7,053 nucleotides of DNA from a bacterium (lineage in GTDB: Bacteria > Bacteroidota > Bacteroidia > Bacteroidales > Bacteroidaceae), in contig SFQP01000065.1 in assembly GCA_004562975.1 (NCBI GenBank), forward strand, positions 1 to 7,053. Direction: 5' to 3'. Numbering within the stretch: position 1 is the stretch's first letter; each line of letters opens with the position of its first letter. Both the position numbers and the translations under genes were made by a program. Below are positions 1-6,130 of this stretch, piece by piece. The notes under the pieces are model-generated. The model saw only the letters and a list, made by a program, of their open reading frames with translations, had not been told where the DNA came from and made no database searches.

Positions 1-899
1 AGGTTGTTCTGGCGGATGGCGAAGAGGTTGGCCACGGTGATGGAGGCCACGATAATCCAGTACATGCCGGTGTTCCAGCTGTAGAACAGGTCGCTCTGGG
101 CAAAGGCTTTCATCAGGATGGTGAGCAGCACGAAGGCGGCGGAGCCTTTGGAGATGACGCTGAGGAAACCGGTCACCACGGTGGGCGCACCTTCGTAGGT
201 GTCAGCGGTCCAGAGGTGGAAGGGTACGAGCGAAATCTTGAAGCCCATGCCGGTGATGAAGAGCACGAGGCCGAAGATGCTGAGCAACGAGCCGTCGAGC
301 AGGGCACCGATCTCGTCAAAGTAGAGCGTACCCGTGGCACCGTAGATGAGGGAGATGCCGTAGAGCAGGAGTGCGCTGGAGAAGAGGGCCAGAAGGATGA
401 ACTTCGCGCCGGCTTCGGCACTCTCCACGCGGCGTTTGTCGAAGGCCACCAATGCTGTCATGGGCACGGAAGCCAGTTCGAGGCCGATGAAGAACATCAG
501 GAAGTGGCCGCTCGAAATCATGAAGTACATACCCAGCAGGGTGAAGAGCACGAGCATGTAGAACTCGCCCTGCTTCACTAAGTTCTCCTCGCGGCTCAGC
601 CATTTGTGGGCCATGAGGCAGACAATCAGGGTGCCGACATTGAGCACACTCTTCATGATGGTCATCATGGGGGTGTACTGGTACATGCCACCGAATGCCT
701 CACAGCTCTCCGCACTGCAGCAGGGCAGAAGGTTGAGCGCGGTGTGGACGGTGAGCAGGACGACAGGCAGGCAGGTATTGTAAACTCCTTTCCCGCTCTT
801 CTTGTCGGGACACATGAAGAGGTCTGCTATGAACAGGATCAGGATCACTGCCAGCAGCGACAACTCTTCGTGCATATAGAGAAATTGTGAATAATCCAT
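1..899 (-). CDS. nuoN: NADH-quinone oxidoreductase subunit N, 3' end missing
   Basis: NuoN is one of the three antiporter-like, ion-translocating subunits in the membrane arm of complex I. The frame opens with ATG ([10 protein letters not shown]) and stays open for 299 codons to the window edge. NuoN is usually about 480-500 residues, so roughly the last 40% is missing. Visible family marks are the TM5-type glutamate in [11 protein letters not shown] (E141), the lysine in [21 protein letters not shown] (K221) and a second lysine in VISKGSAAF (K251). These match the proton-channel residues known in E. coli NuoN. Several hydrophobic helices are evident from about residue 12 onward. An extra-polar stretch, [10 protein letters not shown], follows the first helix. 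The start lies 26 bases after the nuoM stop with no Shine-Dalgarno sequence. The start is well supported because the next in-frame methionine (residue 9) would cut into the N-terminus. The identification is secure; the protein's C-terminal half cannot be judged here. Confidence 0.95.
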   Translation of the reverse strand, partial: MDYSQFLYMHEELSLLAVILILFIADLFMCPDKKSGKGVYNTCLPVVLLTVHTALNLLPCCSAESCEAFGGMYQYTPMMTIMKSVLNVGTLIVCLMAHKWLSREENLVKQGEFYMLVLFTLLGMYFMISSGHFLMFFIGLELASVPMTALVAFDKRRVESAEAGAKFILLALFSSALLLYGISLIYGATGTLYFDEIGALLDGSLLSIFGLVLFITGMGFKISLVPFHLWTADTYEGAPTVVTGFLSVISKGSAAFVLLTILMKAFAQSDLFYSWNTGMYWIIVASITVANLFAIRQNN

Positions 900-925
900 A
901 TTGAGACTTGAGAGTTGGGGAGTTG

Positions 926-2458
926 TTAGTTAAAAGGATTGCACGTTGAAACGACGTGTCCCGTGGCATGGATGTGGTCCACGATGGGAGCTACGCCGGT
1001 GGTAATCATGTCGCTCACCCAGAGCGGAGCCATACCGAGGGCGGCAACGGCCAGGATGAGGCAGATAACGGAGAAGCGTTCGTCCCACGTGGCATCGGTC
1101 AGCTGGAGGTGATGCTCGTTGGTGCAGGTGCCGTAGAGTATCTTTCCGACTACACGCAGAATGTAGACGGCGGTGATGACGATACTGCTGCACGCGGCGA
1201 TGGTGAGCACGCGGTGGAAGGTATCGGCATTCTGGAAGGAACCTACGAAGATGGTCATCTCAGCAATGAAACCCGAGAAACCGGGCAGACCGAGGTTGGC
1301 CAGACCGGCCAGGATGTAGCCCACGGAGAGGAAGGGCATGATGCGCATCAGGCCGTTCAGCTCGCGGATGTCGCGGGTGTGGGTACGTCCATAAATCATA
1401 CCGATCAGGGCAAAGAAGAGGGCCGTCATGAGACCGTGGCTCAGCATCTGCAGCACGGCACCTGTGCAGGAAGTCTGGTTGAGCATCAGGATGGCGAACA
1501 GCACGAGGCCGCAGTGCGACACGGAGCTGTAGGCGTTGATGTACTTGAGGTCGGTCTGCACGCAGGCAGAGAAGGCACCGTAAACCACAGAGATACCGGT
1601 GAGGATAAGGAATATCCAGCCCAGCTCGTGGGTGGCTTCGGGCATGAGGTACATGGCAATGCGGAAGCAGCCGTAACCTCCCAGCTTCATGAGCACACCG
1701 GCGTGGAGCATGGAAACGGCGGTAGGCGCGGAGGCGTGACCGTCGGGGCTCCAGGTGTGGAAGGGGAAGAGGGCACCGAGCACACCGAAACCGATGAAGG
1801 TCAAGGGGAACCAGATGCACTGCTGGCCGAAGTCGATGGCATGGGCTCCGCCCGTGTGGTTGGCTATCTCGACGATGTTCATCGTCTGGCCGCCGGCACC
1901 GTAGAAGATGCCGAAGATGCCGCACATGAGGAAGGCGGAACCGCCCATGAGCATCAGGGTGAGCTTCATGGCGGCGTATTCCTTCTTGCCGCTGCCCCAC
2001 ACGCCGATGAGGAGGTACATGGGGATGAGGGCGATTTCGTAGAACATGAACATGGCGAACATGTCCACAGAAATGAAGAAGCCGAACACACCGAGGCTGA
2101 GCAGGGTGAACCAAAGGAAGTATTCCTTGGTGAGGGGCTTGAGCTGCCATGAGGCAAAGGTGCCGGTGAACACGATGACGGCGGAGAGCAGCAGCATGGC
2201 CACACTGATGCCGTCGACACCTACCGAATACTTGATGTGAAGCGGTTCGAACCAGTTGAACGAGGCGGTGTAGAGCATCTCATCGGTAGCTCCTGCCGCA
2301 CGGTCGCCCAGGAAGGTAATGGTCAGATACCCGGCCAGCACGAGCAAGGCGGTACTGCCGGCTACCATCACCGCACGCACGCTCTTCACATCGCGGGCCA
2401 GCCACAATCCAAGCAGCATGACCAGGGGTATGAGAACAAATAATGATAGAAAATTCAT
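926..2458 (-). CDS. nuoM: NADH-quinone oxidoreductase subunit M
   Basis: NuoM is the middle antiporter-like subunit of the complex I membrane arm and belongs to the Mrp/NuoLMN family. The 510-residue product is full length (E. coli NuoM is about 509). It starts [10 protein letters not shown], contains about 14 hydrophobic segments and stops with TAA. Seen directly are the TM5 glutamate in [19 protein letters not shown] (E141), [17 protein letters not shown] (from H234), a TM8 lysine in VLMKLGGYG (K258) and the TM12 glutamate in [14 protein letters not shown] (E400). These correspond to charged residues important for pumping in E. coli NuoM. One is missing: the place usually held by the TM7 lysine, five residues before the P of the PxH motif, is L227 ([12 protein letters not shown]). 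The gene follows nuoL by 167 bases and precedes nuoN by 26 bases. No Shine-Dalgarno sequence is visible before the start. The family call is firm; the effect of the lysine loss is unknown. Confidence 0.97.
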   Translation of the reverse strand: MNFLSLFVLIPLVMLLGLWLARDVKSVRAVMVAGSTALLVLAGYLTITFLGDRAAGATDEMLYTASFNWFEPLHIKYSVGVDGISVAMLLLSAVIVFTGTFASWQLKPLTKEYFLWFTLLSLGVFGFFISVDMFAMFMFYEIALIPMYLLIGVWGSGKKEYAAMKLTLMLMGGSAFLMCGIFGIFYGAGGQTMNIVEIANHTGGAHAIDFGQQCIWFPLTFIGFGVLGALFPFHTWSPDGHASAPTAVSMLHAGVLMKLGGYGCFRIAMYLMPEATHELGWIFLILTGISVVYGAFSACVQTDLKYINAYSSVSHCGLVLFAILMLNQTSCTGAVLQMLSHGLMTALFFALIGMIYGRTHTRDIRELNGLMRIMPFLSVGYILAGLANLGLPGFSGFIAEMTIFVGSFQNADTFHRVLTIAACSSIVITAVYILRVVGKILYGTCTNEHHLQLTDATWDERFSVICLILAVAALGMAPLWVSDMITTGVAPIVDHIHATGHVVSTCNPFN

Positions 2459-2625
2459 GGTGATGATGGGAATTAAATTGTGATGGGGATTGAGCGTCGT
2501 TATTGTCGGAGCAATTGGGCTATGATGGTTTTGATGATGACTTTTTGGAGGGCTGGGTATGGCCCACTCAAATAGAAACTTTATAACCTCATGGCCTTAT
2601 CTCCTATAACCTTATCCCCAAAATC
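2459..2625 (-). other. Long spacer between nuoL and nuoM
   Basis: This 167-base gap holds no credible gene. On the coding strand it begins with the repeat annotated separately (copy A). Next is a weak stem-loop at 2569-2548: arms GAG/GGC, with a two-base bulge between them, pair with GCCCTC around an eight-base loop. The rest is C/A-rich sequence with several CATCA runs leading to the nuoM ATG. The stem-loop is followed by CAAAAAGTC and not a T-run, so it does not look like an intrinsic terminator. I saw no convincing Bacteroidales-type promoter (TTTG plus TAnnTTTG). Its role is unassigned. Confidence 0.5.
2579..2624 (-). repeat. 3'-flanking repeat, copy A (after nuoL)
   Basis: On the coding strand this begins one base after the nuoL TAG stop with ATTTTGGGGATA. 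It continues with AGGTTATAGGAGATAAGG, then CCATGAGGTTATAAAG. It matches the element after nuoK (4650-4708): the 12-base block ATTTTGGGGATA is identical, and the following 34 bases match at 29 positions allowing one single-base gap. The heptamer AGGTTAT occurs twice inside. The similarity is seen directly by reading both gaps. Whether this belongs to a wider genomic repeat family cannot be told from this window. Confidence 0.75.
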
Positions 2626-4530
2626 CTATGCCAATGCCATAATGGCCAGCAGGGCCAGTGTGCCAAGCAGGAACACGAAAGCGTACTTCTGTACCGAACC
2701 GCTCTGGAATCCACGTATCTGGAAGCTGAGGGCGTTGGTGCCCCAGGCCAGGAAGTTGAAGAAACCGTCTACCACGTGGCGGTCGAACCAGGCAATGGGC
2801 TTCGACACGTGGGCGAAGATGATGCGGTGGGTGATGTACTGGTAAACCTCGTCAAGATAGAAGCGCTTGTATGCCCACTGGTGGAGCTTGCTGAACTTCT
2901 CGGCCATGGCATCGGCCTTGGGCTGACGCTCACCGATGTACATATAGGTGGCCAGGAAGATGGAGGCTACGGCAATGATGATGGACGTGCCGGCCACGTT
3001 CCAGTCGAGGTGGATGTCGTAGGCCACACCGTCGGCACTTACAAAGTGGCCGAAGGGGATGAAACCGGCCACACACGTAACCACTGCCAGGAACATCAGG
3101 GGGAAGGTCATGGTGAGCGGTGCCTCGTGCGGCGTGTGGTGGGCGTGCAGCTCCTTGTTCTCCGTGCCCCAGAAGATGCCGAAGTACAGACGGAACATGT
3201 AGAATGCCGTCATGGCGGCGATGGCCGTCATAATCCAGCCCATGGCGGGCATGTAGGCAAAGGCTGCCGTCAGGATTTCGTCCTTCGAGAAGAAGCCCGA
3301 GAAGGGAGGTATGCCGCTGATGGCCAAGCAGGCAATGAGGAAGGTGATGTGCGTGATGGGCATGTACTTGCGCAGTCCGCCCATGGCCGACATCTCGTTG
3401 CTGTGTACGGCATGGATAATGCAGCCGGCTCCGAGGAAGAGCAACGCCTTGAACATGGCGTGGGTGAAGAGGTGGAACATGGAGGCCATGTAACCCAGCG
3501 AACCCACGTGCTCGTGGCCGGTGGTGTATTCGGTGCAGACACCGAGCGATACCATCATGAAGGCAATCTGCGAGATGGTGGAGAAGGCCAGCACACGCTT
3601 GATGTCGCTCTGGCAGCAGGCCACGGCGGCAGCGTAGAAGGCGGTGAAGGCTCCCACCCAGGCCACTACGTGAAGGGCTCCGGGAGCATACTCAATCCAC
3701 AAGGGGAAGAGACGGGCAATCTGGAACACACCGGCCACTACCATCGTGGCGGCATGGATAAGGGCAGACACGGGGGTCGGGCCTTCCATGGCGTCGGGCA
3801 GCCAGATGTGGAGGGGGAACATGGCACTCTTACCGGCACCGCCGATGAACATGAGGAACAGGGCGGTGGGCAGCATCATGGCTCCCTGGGCAAAACCTTC
3901 CTGGCAGAACTCAAAGCCGAATGAGCGGCAGTAGTAACCGTAGATGAGGATACCGATAAGGAAGAACATATCGGCAAAGCGGGTTACGATGAATGCCTTC
4001 TTCGAAGCGGCGATGGCTGCGGGGGAGGTGTAGTAGAAACCGATGAGCAGGTAGGAGGAAACGCCCACCAACTCCCAGAACATGTACATCTGGAAGATGT
4101 TGGTGGCCACCACAAGTCCGAGCATGGACATGGTGAAGAGGCTCAGGAAAGCGTAGTAACGCTGGAAGCCGCGTTCGCCGTGCATATAGCCGAATGAGTA
4201 GATATGCACCATGAGCGACACCGTGGAGATGACGATGAGCATCATCACGGAGATGGGGTCGAGCATGATACCCATGTCAAAGCTCAGCCCTTCCACAAAG
4301 AAGGGAAGCCACTGGATGTTGTAGGGCACCAGCGTGGGCAGCACTCCTTCGGCCGTCCGGGCGGTCTCGAAGAAGTAGGTGTATGCCGTGGAGTACGACA
4401 GGGCCGCAACTGCCAGCAATACTGCCGTTCCCACCAAGCCGGCGGCTTTGTGGCTGAACCATTTCCCGAACACTCCCAGGAGGACGAACGAGAAGAATGG
4501 CAGCAGAAGAATTAGAATTGTTGATTCCAT
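2626..4530 (-). CDS. nuoL: NADH-quinone oxidoreductase subunit L
   Basis: NuoL is the distal antiporter-like subunit of complex I, and its long lateral C-terminal helix braces the membrane arm. The 634-residue product is complete (E. coli NuoL is about 613). It runs from MESTILILLLPFFSF to a TAG stop. Key residues seen are the TM5 glutamate in FWELVGVSSYLLIGFYY (E153), the TM7 lysine in GGAGKSAMFPLHIWLPD (K234), the histidine in SALIHAATMV (H259), the TM11 lysine in THAMFKALLFLGAG (K361) and the K-D pair in SGFFSKDEIL (K416, D417). After about residue 535 comes the charged, amphipathic stretch expected for the lateral helix, then a last hydrophobic helix at about 616-633. A His-rich loop, LHAHHTPHEA, lies near residues 461-470. 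The gene is flanked by the two longest spacers in the window. No Shine-Dalgarno sequence is visible; the start is the natural N-terminus of the first helix. The protein looks intact. Confidence 0.98.
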   Translation of the reverse strand: MESTILILLLPFFSFVLLGVFGKWFSHKAAGLVGTAVLLAVAALSYSTAYTYFFETARTAEGVLPTLVPYNIQWLPFFVEGLSFDMGIMLDPISVMMLIVISTVSLMVHIYSFGYMHGERGFQRYYAFLSLFTMSMLGLVVATNIFQMYMFWELVGVSSYLLIGFYYTSPAAIAASKKAFIVTRFADMFFLIGILIYGYYCRSFGFEFCQEGFAQGAMMLPTALFLMFIGGAGKSAMFPLHIWLPDAMEGPTPVSALIHAATMVVAGVFQIARLFPLWIEYAPGALHVVAWVGAFTAFYAAAVACCQSDIKRVLAFSTISQIAFMMVSLGVCTEYTTGHEHVGSLGYMASMFHLFTHAMFKALLFLGAGCIIHAVHSNEMSAMGGLRKYMPITHITFLIACLAISGIPPFSGFFSKDEILTAAFAYMPAMGWIMTAIAAMTAFYMFRLYFGIFWGTENKELHAHHTPHEAPLTMTFPLMFLAVVTCVAGFIPFGHFVSADGVAYDIHLDWNVAGTSIIIAVASIFLATYMYIGERQPKADAMAEKFSKLHQWAYKRFYLDEVYQYITHRIIFAHVSKPIAWFDRHVVDGFFNFLAWGTNALSFQIRGFQSGSVQKYAFVFLLGTLALLAIMALA

Positions 4531-4649
4531 TGCGATTTGTTAGTCTTGTATTTCGGGGAAGAAGCAATTTCGTGGGGTTATCGAATGACGAGCTTTCAGG
4601 TTGTCATATCACTGCCTAAAGTCAGGATTTCGGCCCGCTCTATCAGTTG

Positions 4650-4708
4650 CTTCATAACCTATGACCTTATCTCTGATAACCTCGGCCATCGCCAAGTATC
4701 CCCAAAAT
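4650..4708 (-). repeat. 3'-flanking repeat, copy B (after nuoK)
   Basis: On the coding strand this begins one base after the nuoK TAA stop with ATTTTGGGGATA, exactly as copy A does after nuoL. A 14-base insertion absent from copy A follows, then AGGTTATCAGAGATAAGG and TCATAGGTTATGAAG. The shared part matches copy A (2579-2624) at about 85% over 34 aligned positions plus the identical 12-base block. A short inverted repeat, TTATC/GATAA with loop AGA, lies in the middle; copy A keeps only TTAT/ATAA. Confidence 0.75.
4681..4696 (-). other. Small hairpin inside repeat copy B
   Basis: On the coding strand CTTGGC pairs with GCCGAG around the four-base loop GATG, giving six pairs of which one is G-U. 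On the opposite strand that pair would be a C-A mismatch, so the fold suits the nuo transcript. The hairpin consists almost exactly of the 14 bases that copy B has and copy A lacks. No T-run follows, so it is not a standard terminator. Six pairs can arise by chance. Confidence 0.4.
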
Positions 4709-4709
4709 G

Positions 4710-5018
4710 TTACCACTTCATCTTCTCCAACTCATCCACCTGAATGTTCTTGATCATCCGGTAGATGTTAATCATGATGGCTATGGCAATGGCACTTTCG
4801 GCTGCCGAGATGGCAATGGAGAAGAGTGCGAAGAAATAGCCTTCATAACCGTCGGGATAAAGCATACGGTTAAACACTGCGAAGTTAAGGTCGGTGGCAT
4901 TGAGCATGAGTTCCACCGAGAGGAGTATGGCCAATGTGCTGCGGCGCGTCAGGAAACCGAAAACGCCGGCAAACATCATGACAGCCGATACGATGAGGAG
5001 ATATTCAATCTGTATCAT
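4710..5018 (-). CDS. nuoK: NADH-quinone oxidoreductase subunit K
   Basis: NuoK is a small three-helix membrane subunit of complex I, homologous to mitochondrial ND4L and MrpC. It helps link the quinone site to the antiporter-like subunits. The product is 102 residues (E. coli NuoK is 100), starts MIQIEYLLIV and ends in a polar tail (VDELEKMKW). The two membrane glutamates typical of the family are present: E36 in LLSVELMLNATDLNF and E74 in ISAAESAIAIAIMINIYR. Both are known in E. coli NuoK to matter for coupled proton transfer. Three hydrophobic segments lie at about 5-22, 28-48 and 61-86. The gene starts 33 bases after the nuoJ stop without a visible Shine-Dalgarno sequence, and its stop is followed one base later by repeat copy B. 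The identification is firm and nothing in the protein looks unusual. Confidence 0.97.
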   Translation of the reverse strand: MIQIEYLLIVSAVMMFAGVFGFLTRRSTLAILLSVELMLNATDLNFAVFNRMLYPDGYEGYFFALFSIAISAAESAIAIAIMINIYRMIKNIQVDELEKMKW

Positions 5019-5051
5019 ACTGAATGGTCTGTTTTCTGAGAGTATTCCGGT

Positions 5052-5573
5052 TTATCGTTTGCGCGCAATCAGCAAGGCACCCACGATGCAGGCAAGCAGC
5101 AACACACTGACAGCCTCGAAGGGCAACAGGTAGCCGCCCTCGCCGGTGGAGAGCATGTTGGCACCGATGGAGTTGATGGATGTAACGGCACTGGCGGTTT
5201 CGCTGGGTGCTTCGAGCACATACGACTTGAACTGATGGGTGAGCACCACGCCTGCAAAGGCCAGGAAACCGACCAGGCTGAGCAAGAAGCCCCAAGAGGC
5301 ATCTTTGGCCTTGCGCTTGAAGGTTTCGTCCTTTGCACCTTCCGTCAGCAGGATGGAGAACACGTACAGCACGATGATGCCGCCGGCGTAGACCATCACC
5401 TGGACCGAGCCGAGGAACGTGTAGCCCATCAGGAAGTACATACCCGCTGTGCCCAACAGCACGAAGAGCAGGTATGTGGCCGCACGCACAATGCTCTTCG
5501 TCATCACTGTGGCCAGCGATGAGAGCATGATGAGTACCGCCAATACGACGAACATGATATTTTGAGAATTCAT
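5052..5573 (-). CDS. nuoJ: NADH-quinone oxidoreductase subunit J
   Basis: NuoJ is the complex I membrane subunit homologous to mitochondrial ND6. It sits between the quinone-binding heel and the pumping subunits. The product is 173 residues (E. coli NuoJ is about 184). Its most diagnostic stretch is GSVQVMVYAGGIIVLYVFS (residues 56-73), the TM3 segment whose glycines form the known pi-bulge hinge. A polar loop at about 78-93 (TEGAKDETFKRKAK) follows, then a helix at about 94-112. The extracytoplasmic loop is rich in Ser and Thr, and the last helix begins with LLPFEAVSVLLLACIVGALL and ends RKR. The first ATG gives MNSQNIMFVV; M7 is a possible alternative start, but the upstream ATG follows an A-rich leader (AAATAAAACCAAACGT) typical of Bacteroidetes. 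The gene lies 79 bases after nuoI, downstream of a large stem-loop, and 33 bases before nuoK. Confidence 0.96.
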   Translation of the reverse strand: MNSQNIMFVVLAVLIMLSSLATVMTKSIVRAATYLLFVLLGTAGMYFLMGYTFLGSVQVMVYAGGIIVLYVFSILLTEGAKDETFKRKAKDASWGFLLSLVGFLAFAGVVLTHQFKSYVLEAPSETASAVTSINSIGANMLSTGEGGYLLPFEAVSVLLLACIVGALLIARKR

Positions 5574-5590
5574 TACGTTTGGTTTTATTT

Positions 5591-5639
5591 CGTTGGATAC
5601 GTGAGAAGCCGTCTTGCGGACTTTCCCACATGGTCAACG
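5591..5639 (-). promoter_or_regulatory. Imperfect stem-loop in the nuoI-nuoJ spacer
   Basis: On the coding strand CGTTG pairs fully with CAACG at the base. After a three-by-three internal loop, ATGTGGGAAAGTCCG pairs with CGGCTTCTCACGT around the loop CAAGA. The upper stem has about 13 pairs with two single-base bulges and two G-U pairs. One G-U (in GTGGG against CTCAC) would be an A-C mismatch on the other strand, which favours folding of the nuo mRNA. The structure fills most of the 79-base gap and ends 17 bases before the nuoJ start. What follows is A-rich, not a T-run, so it does not look like an intrinsic terminator. A role in mRNA processing, stability or nuoJ translation is only inferred. 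Confidence 0.5.
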
Positions 5640-5652
5640 CTGAACTGAATTT

Positions 5653-6117
5653 TTATTCCTTCACGCATTTGCTGCCCTCGTGGTTGAGCACCTTCTTGAG
5701 TTTCGAGCGGTCGAATACGGCGTTCTCGTAGCTCTGGTCGAAGGTGATGGCACCGTGTGGACAGGCGCGGGTGCAGAGTTGGCAGAACATGCAGGAGCCG
5801 AGGTCATACTCGTACTTCACGAGGCGTTTCTTCTTCTTGCCGTCGGCAGTTTCGTAGAACTCGCTCGTCACCTTGATGGTATCGTTGGGGCAGGCCATCT
5901 GGCACAGACCGCAACCGACGCACTGGTGCTGGTTCTGCTCGTTGTGGGGCATCGTGAGGGAACCGCGAAAGCGGTCGAACATGACGTTCGTGTCGCGGTT
6001 TTCGGGATATTGTTCGGTAATCTTCGGGGTGAAGAACTCGCGCATCGTGGTCTTCAAACCTGTGGTGAGGCTCTTCAGTCCGTCGGCAATACCGCCTAAA
6101 TAACTTTTTTCTTCCAT
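5653..6117 (-). CDS. nuoI: NADH-quinone oxidoreductase subunit I (2x[4Fe-4S])
   Basis: NuoI is the ferredoxin-like subunit of the complex I peripheral arm. It carries clusters N6a and N6b, which hand electrons towards cluster N2 and quinone. The 154-residue product has two CxxCxxCxxxCP motifs: CVGCGLCQMACP (C66, C69, C72, C76) and CMFCQLCTRACP (C109, C112, C115, C119). All eight ligands are intact. The N-terminal region (about 1-30) is mildly amphipathic, as expected for the helix that lies against NuoH. Between the motifs is a basic run, ADGKKKKRLVKYEYD. The C-terminal tail after about residue 130 ends CVKE and includes one further cysteine, C151. The first ATG (MEEKSYLGGI) lies 13 bases after the nuoH stop, indicating tight co-transcription. 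Length and motifs fit the family well (E. coli NuoI is about 180 residues). Confidence 0.97.
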   Translation of the reverse strand: MEEKSYLGGIADGLKSLTTGLKTTMREFFTPKITEQYPENRDTNVMFDRFRGSLTMPHNEQNQHQCVGCGLCQMACPNDTIKVTSEFYETADGKKKKRLVKYEYDLGSCMFCQLCTRACPHGAITFDQSYENAVFDRSKLKKVLNHEGSKCVKE

Positions 6118-6130
6118 GAGTCTTTACCGA

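Larger units (their letters stand above)
4531..4709 (-). other. Long spacer between nuoK and nuoL
   Basis: This 179-base gap is the longest non-coding stretch in the window. On the coding strand it begins with repeat copy B, including its small hairpin (both annotated separately). About 120 bases without obvious structure follow, ending in an A-rich leader (ACTAACAAATCGCA) before the nuoL ATG. No tRNA, terminator T-run or clear Bacteroidales promoter was recognised. A short plus-strand open frame here has no recognisable product and was not accepted as a gene. Confidence 0.5.

Noticed and set aside
1260..2150. Minus-strand open frame of 296 codons within nuoM in another frame
   Set aside because: It is rich in Arg, His and Pro and lies wholly inside an intact, well-identified nuoM. 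It is an off-frame shadow typical of GC-rich coding sequence.
956..2152. Plus-strand open frame of 398 codons opposite nuoM
   Set aside because: It is in exact antisense codon register with nuoM. It stays open only because nuoM rarely uses TTA, CTA and TCA, the codons that read as stops on the other strand. Its acidic, His- and Gly-rich composition is what hydrophobic codons give when read backwards.
2548..2569. Stem-loop in the nuoL-nuoM spacer as a transcription terminator
   Set aside because: The stem is short with a two-base bulge and no T-run follows on either strand. nuoM and nuoN continue the operon downstream.
2776..3924. Plus-strand open frame of 382 codons opposite nuoL
   Set aside because: This has the same cause as the frame opposite nuoM: it is in antisense register with nuoL and has a shadow-like composition without recognisable domains.
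4537..4743. Plus-strand open frame of 68 codons in the nuoK-nuoL spacer
   Set aside because: It has no recognisable motif, overlaps the end of nuoK, and has no visible promoter or leader. A chance open frame is the simpler explanation.
5005..5637. Minus-strand open frame of 210 codons spanning the nuoI-nuoJ gap and nuoJ
   Set aside because: It starts in the stem-loop region and runs out of frame through nuoJ. Its Arg/His-rich composition shows no family resemblance, while nuoJ in the correct frame is unmistakable.
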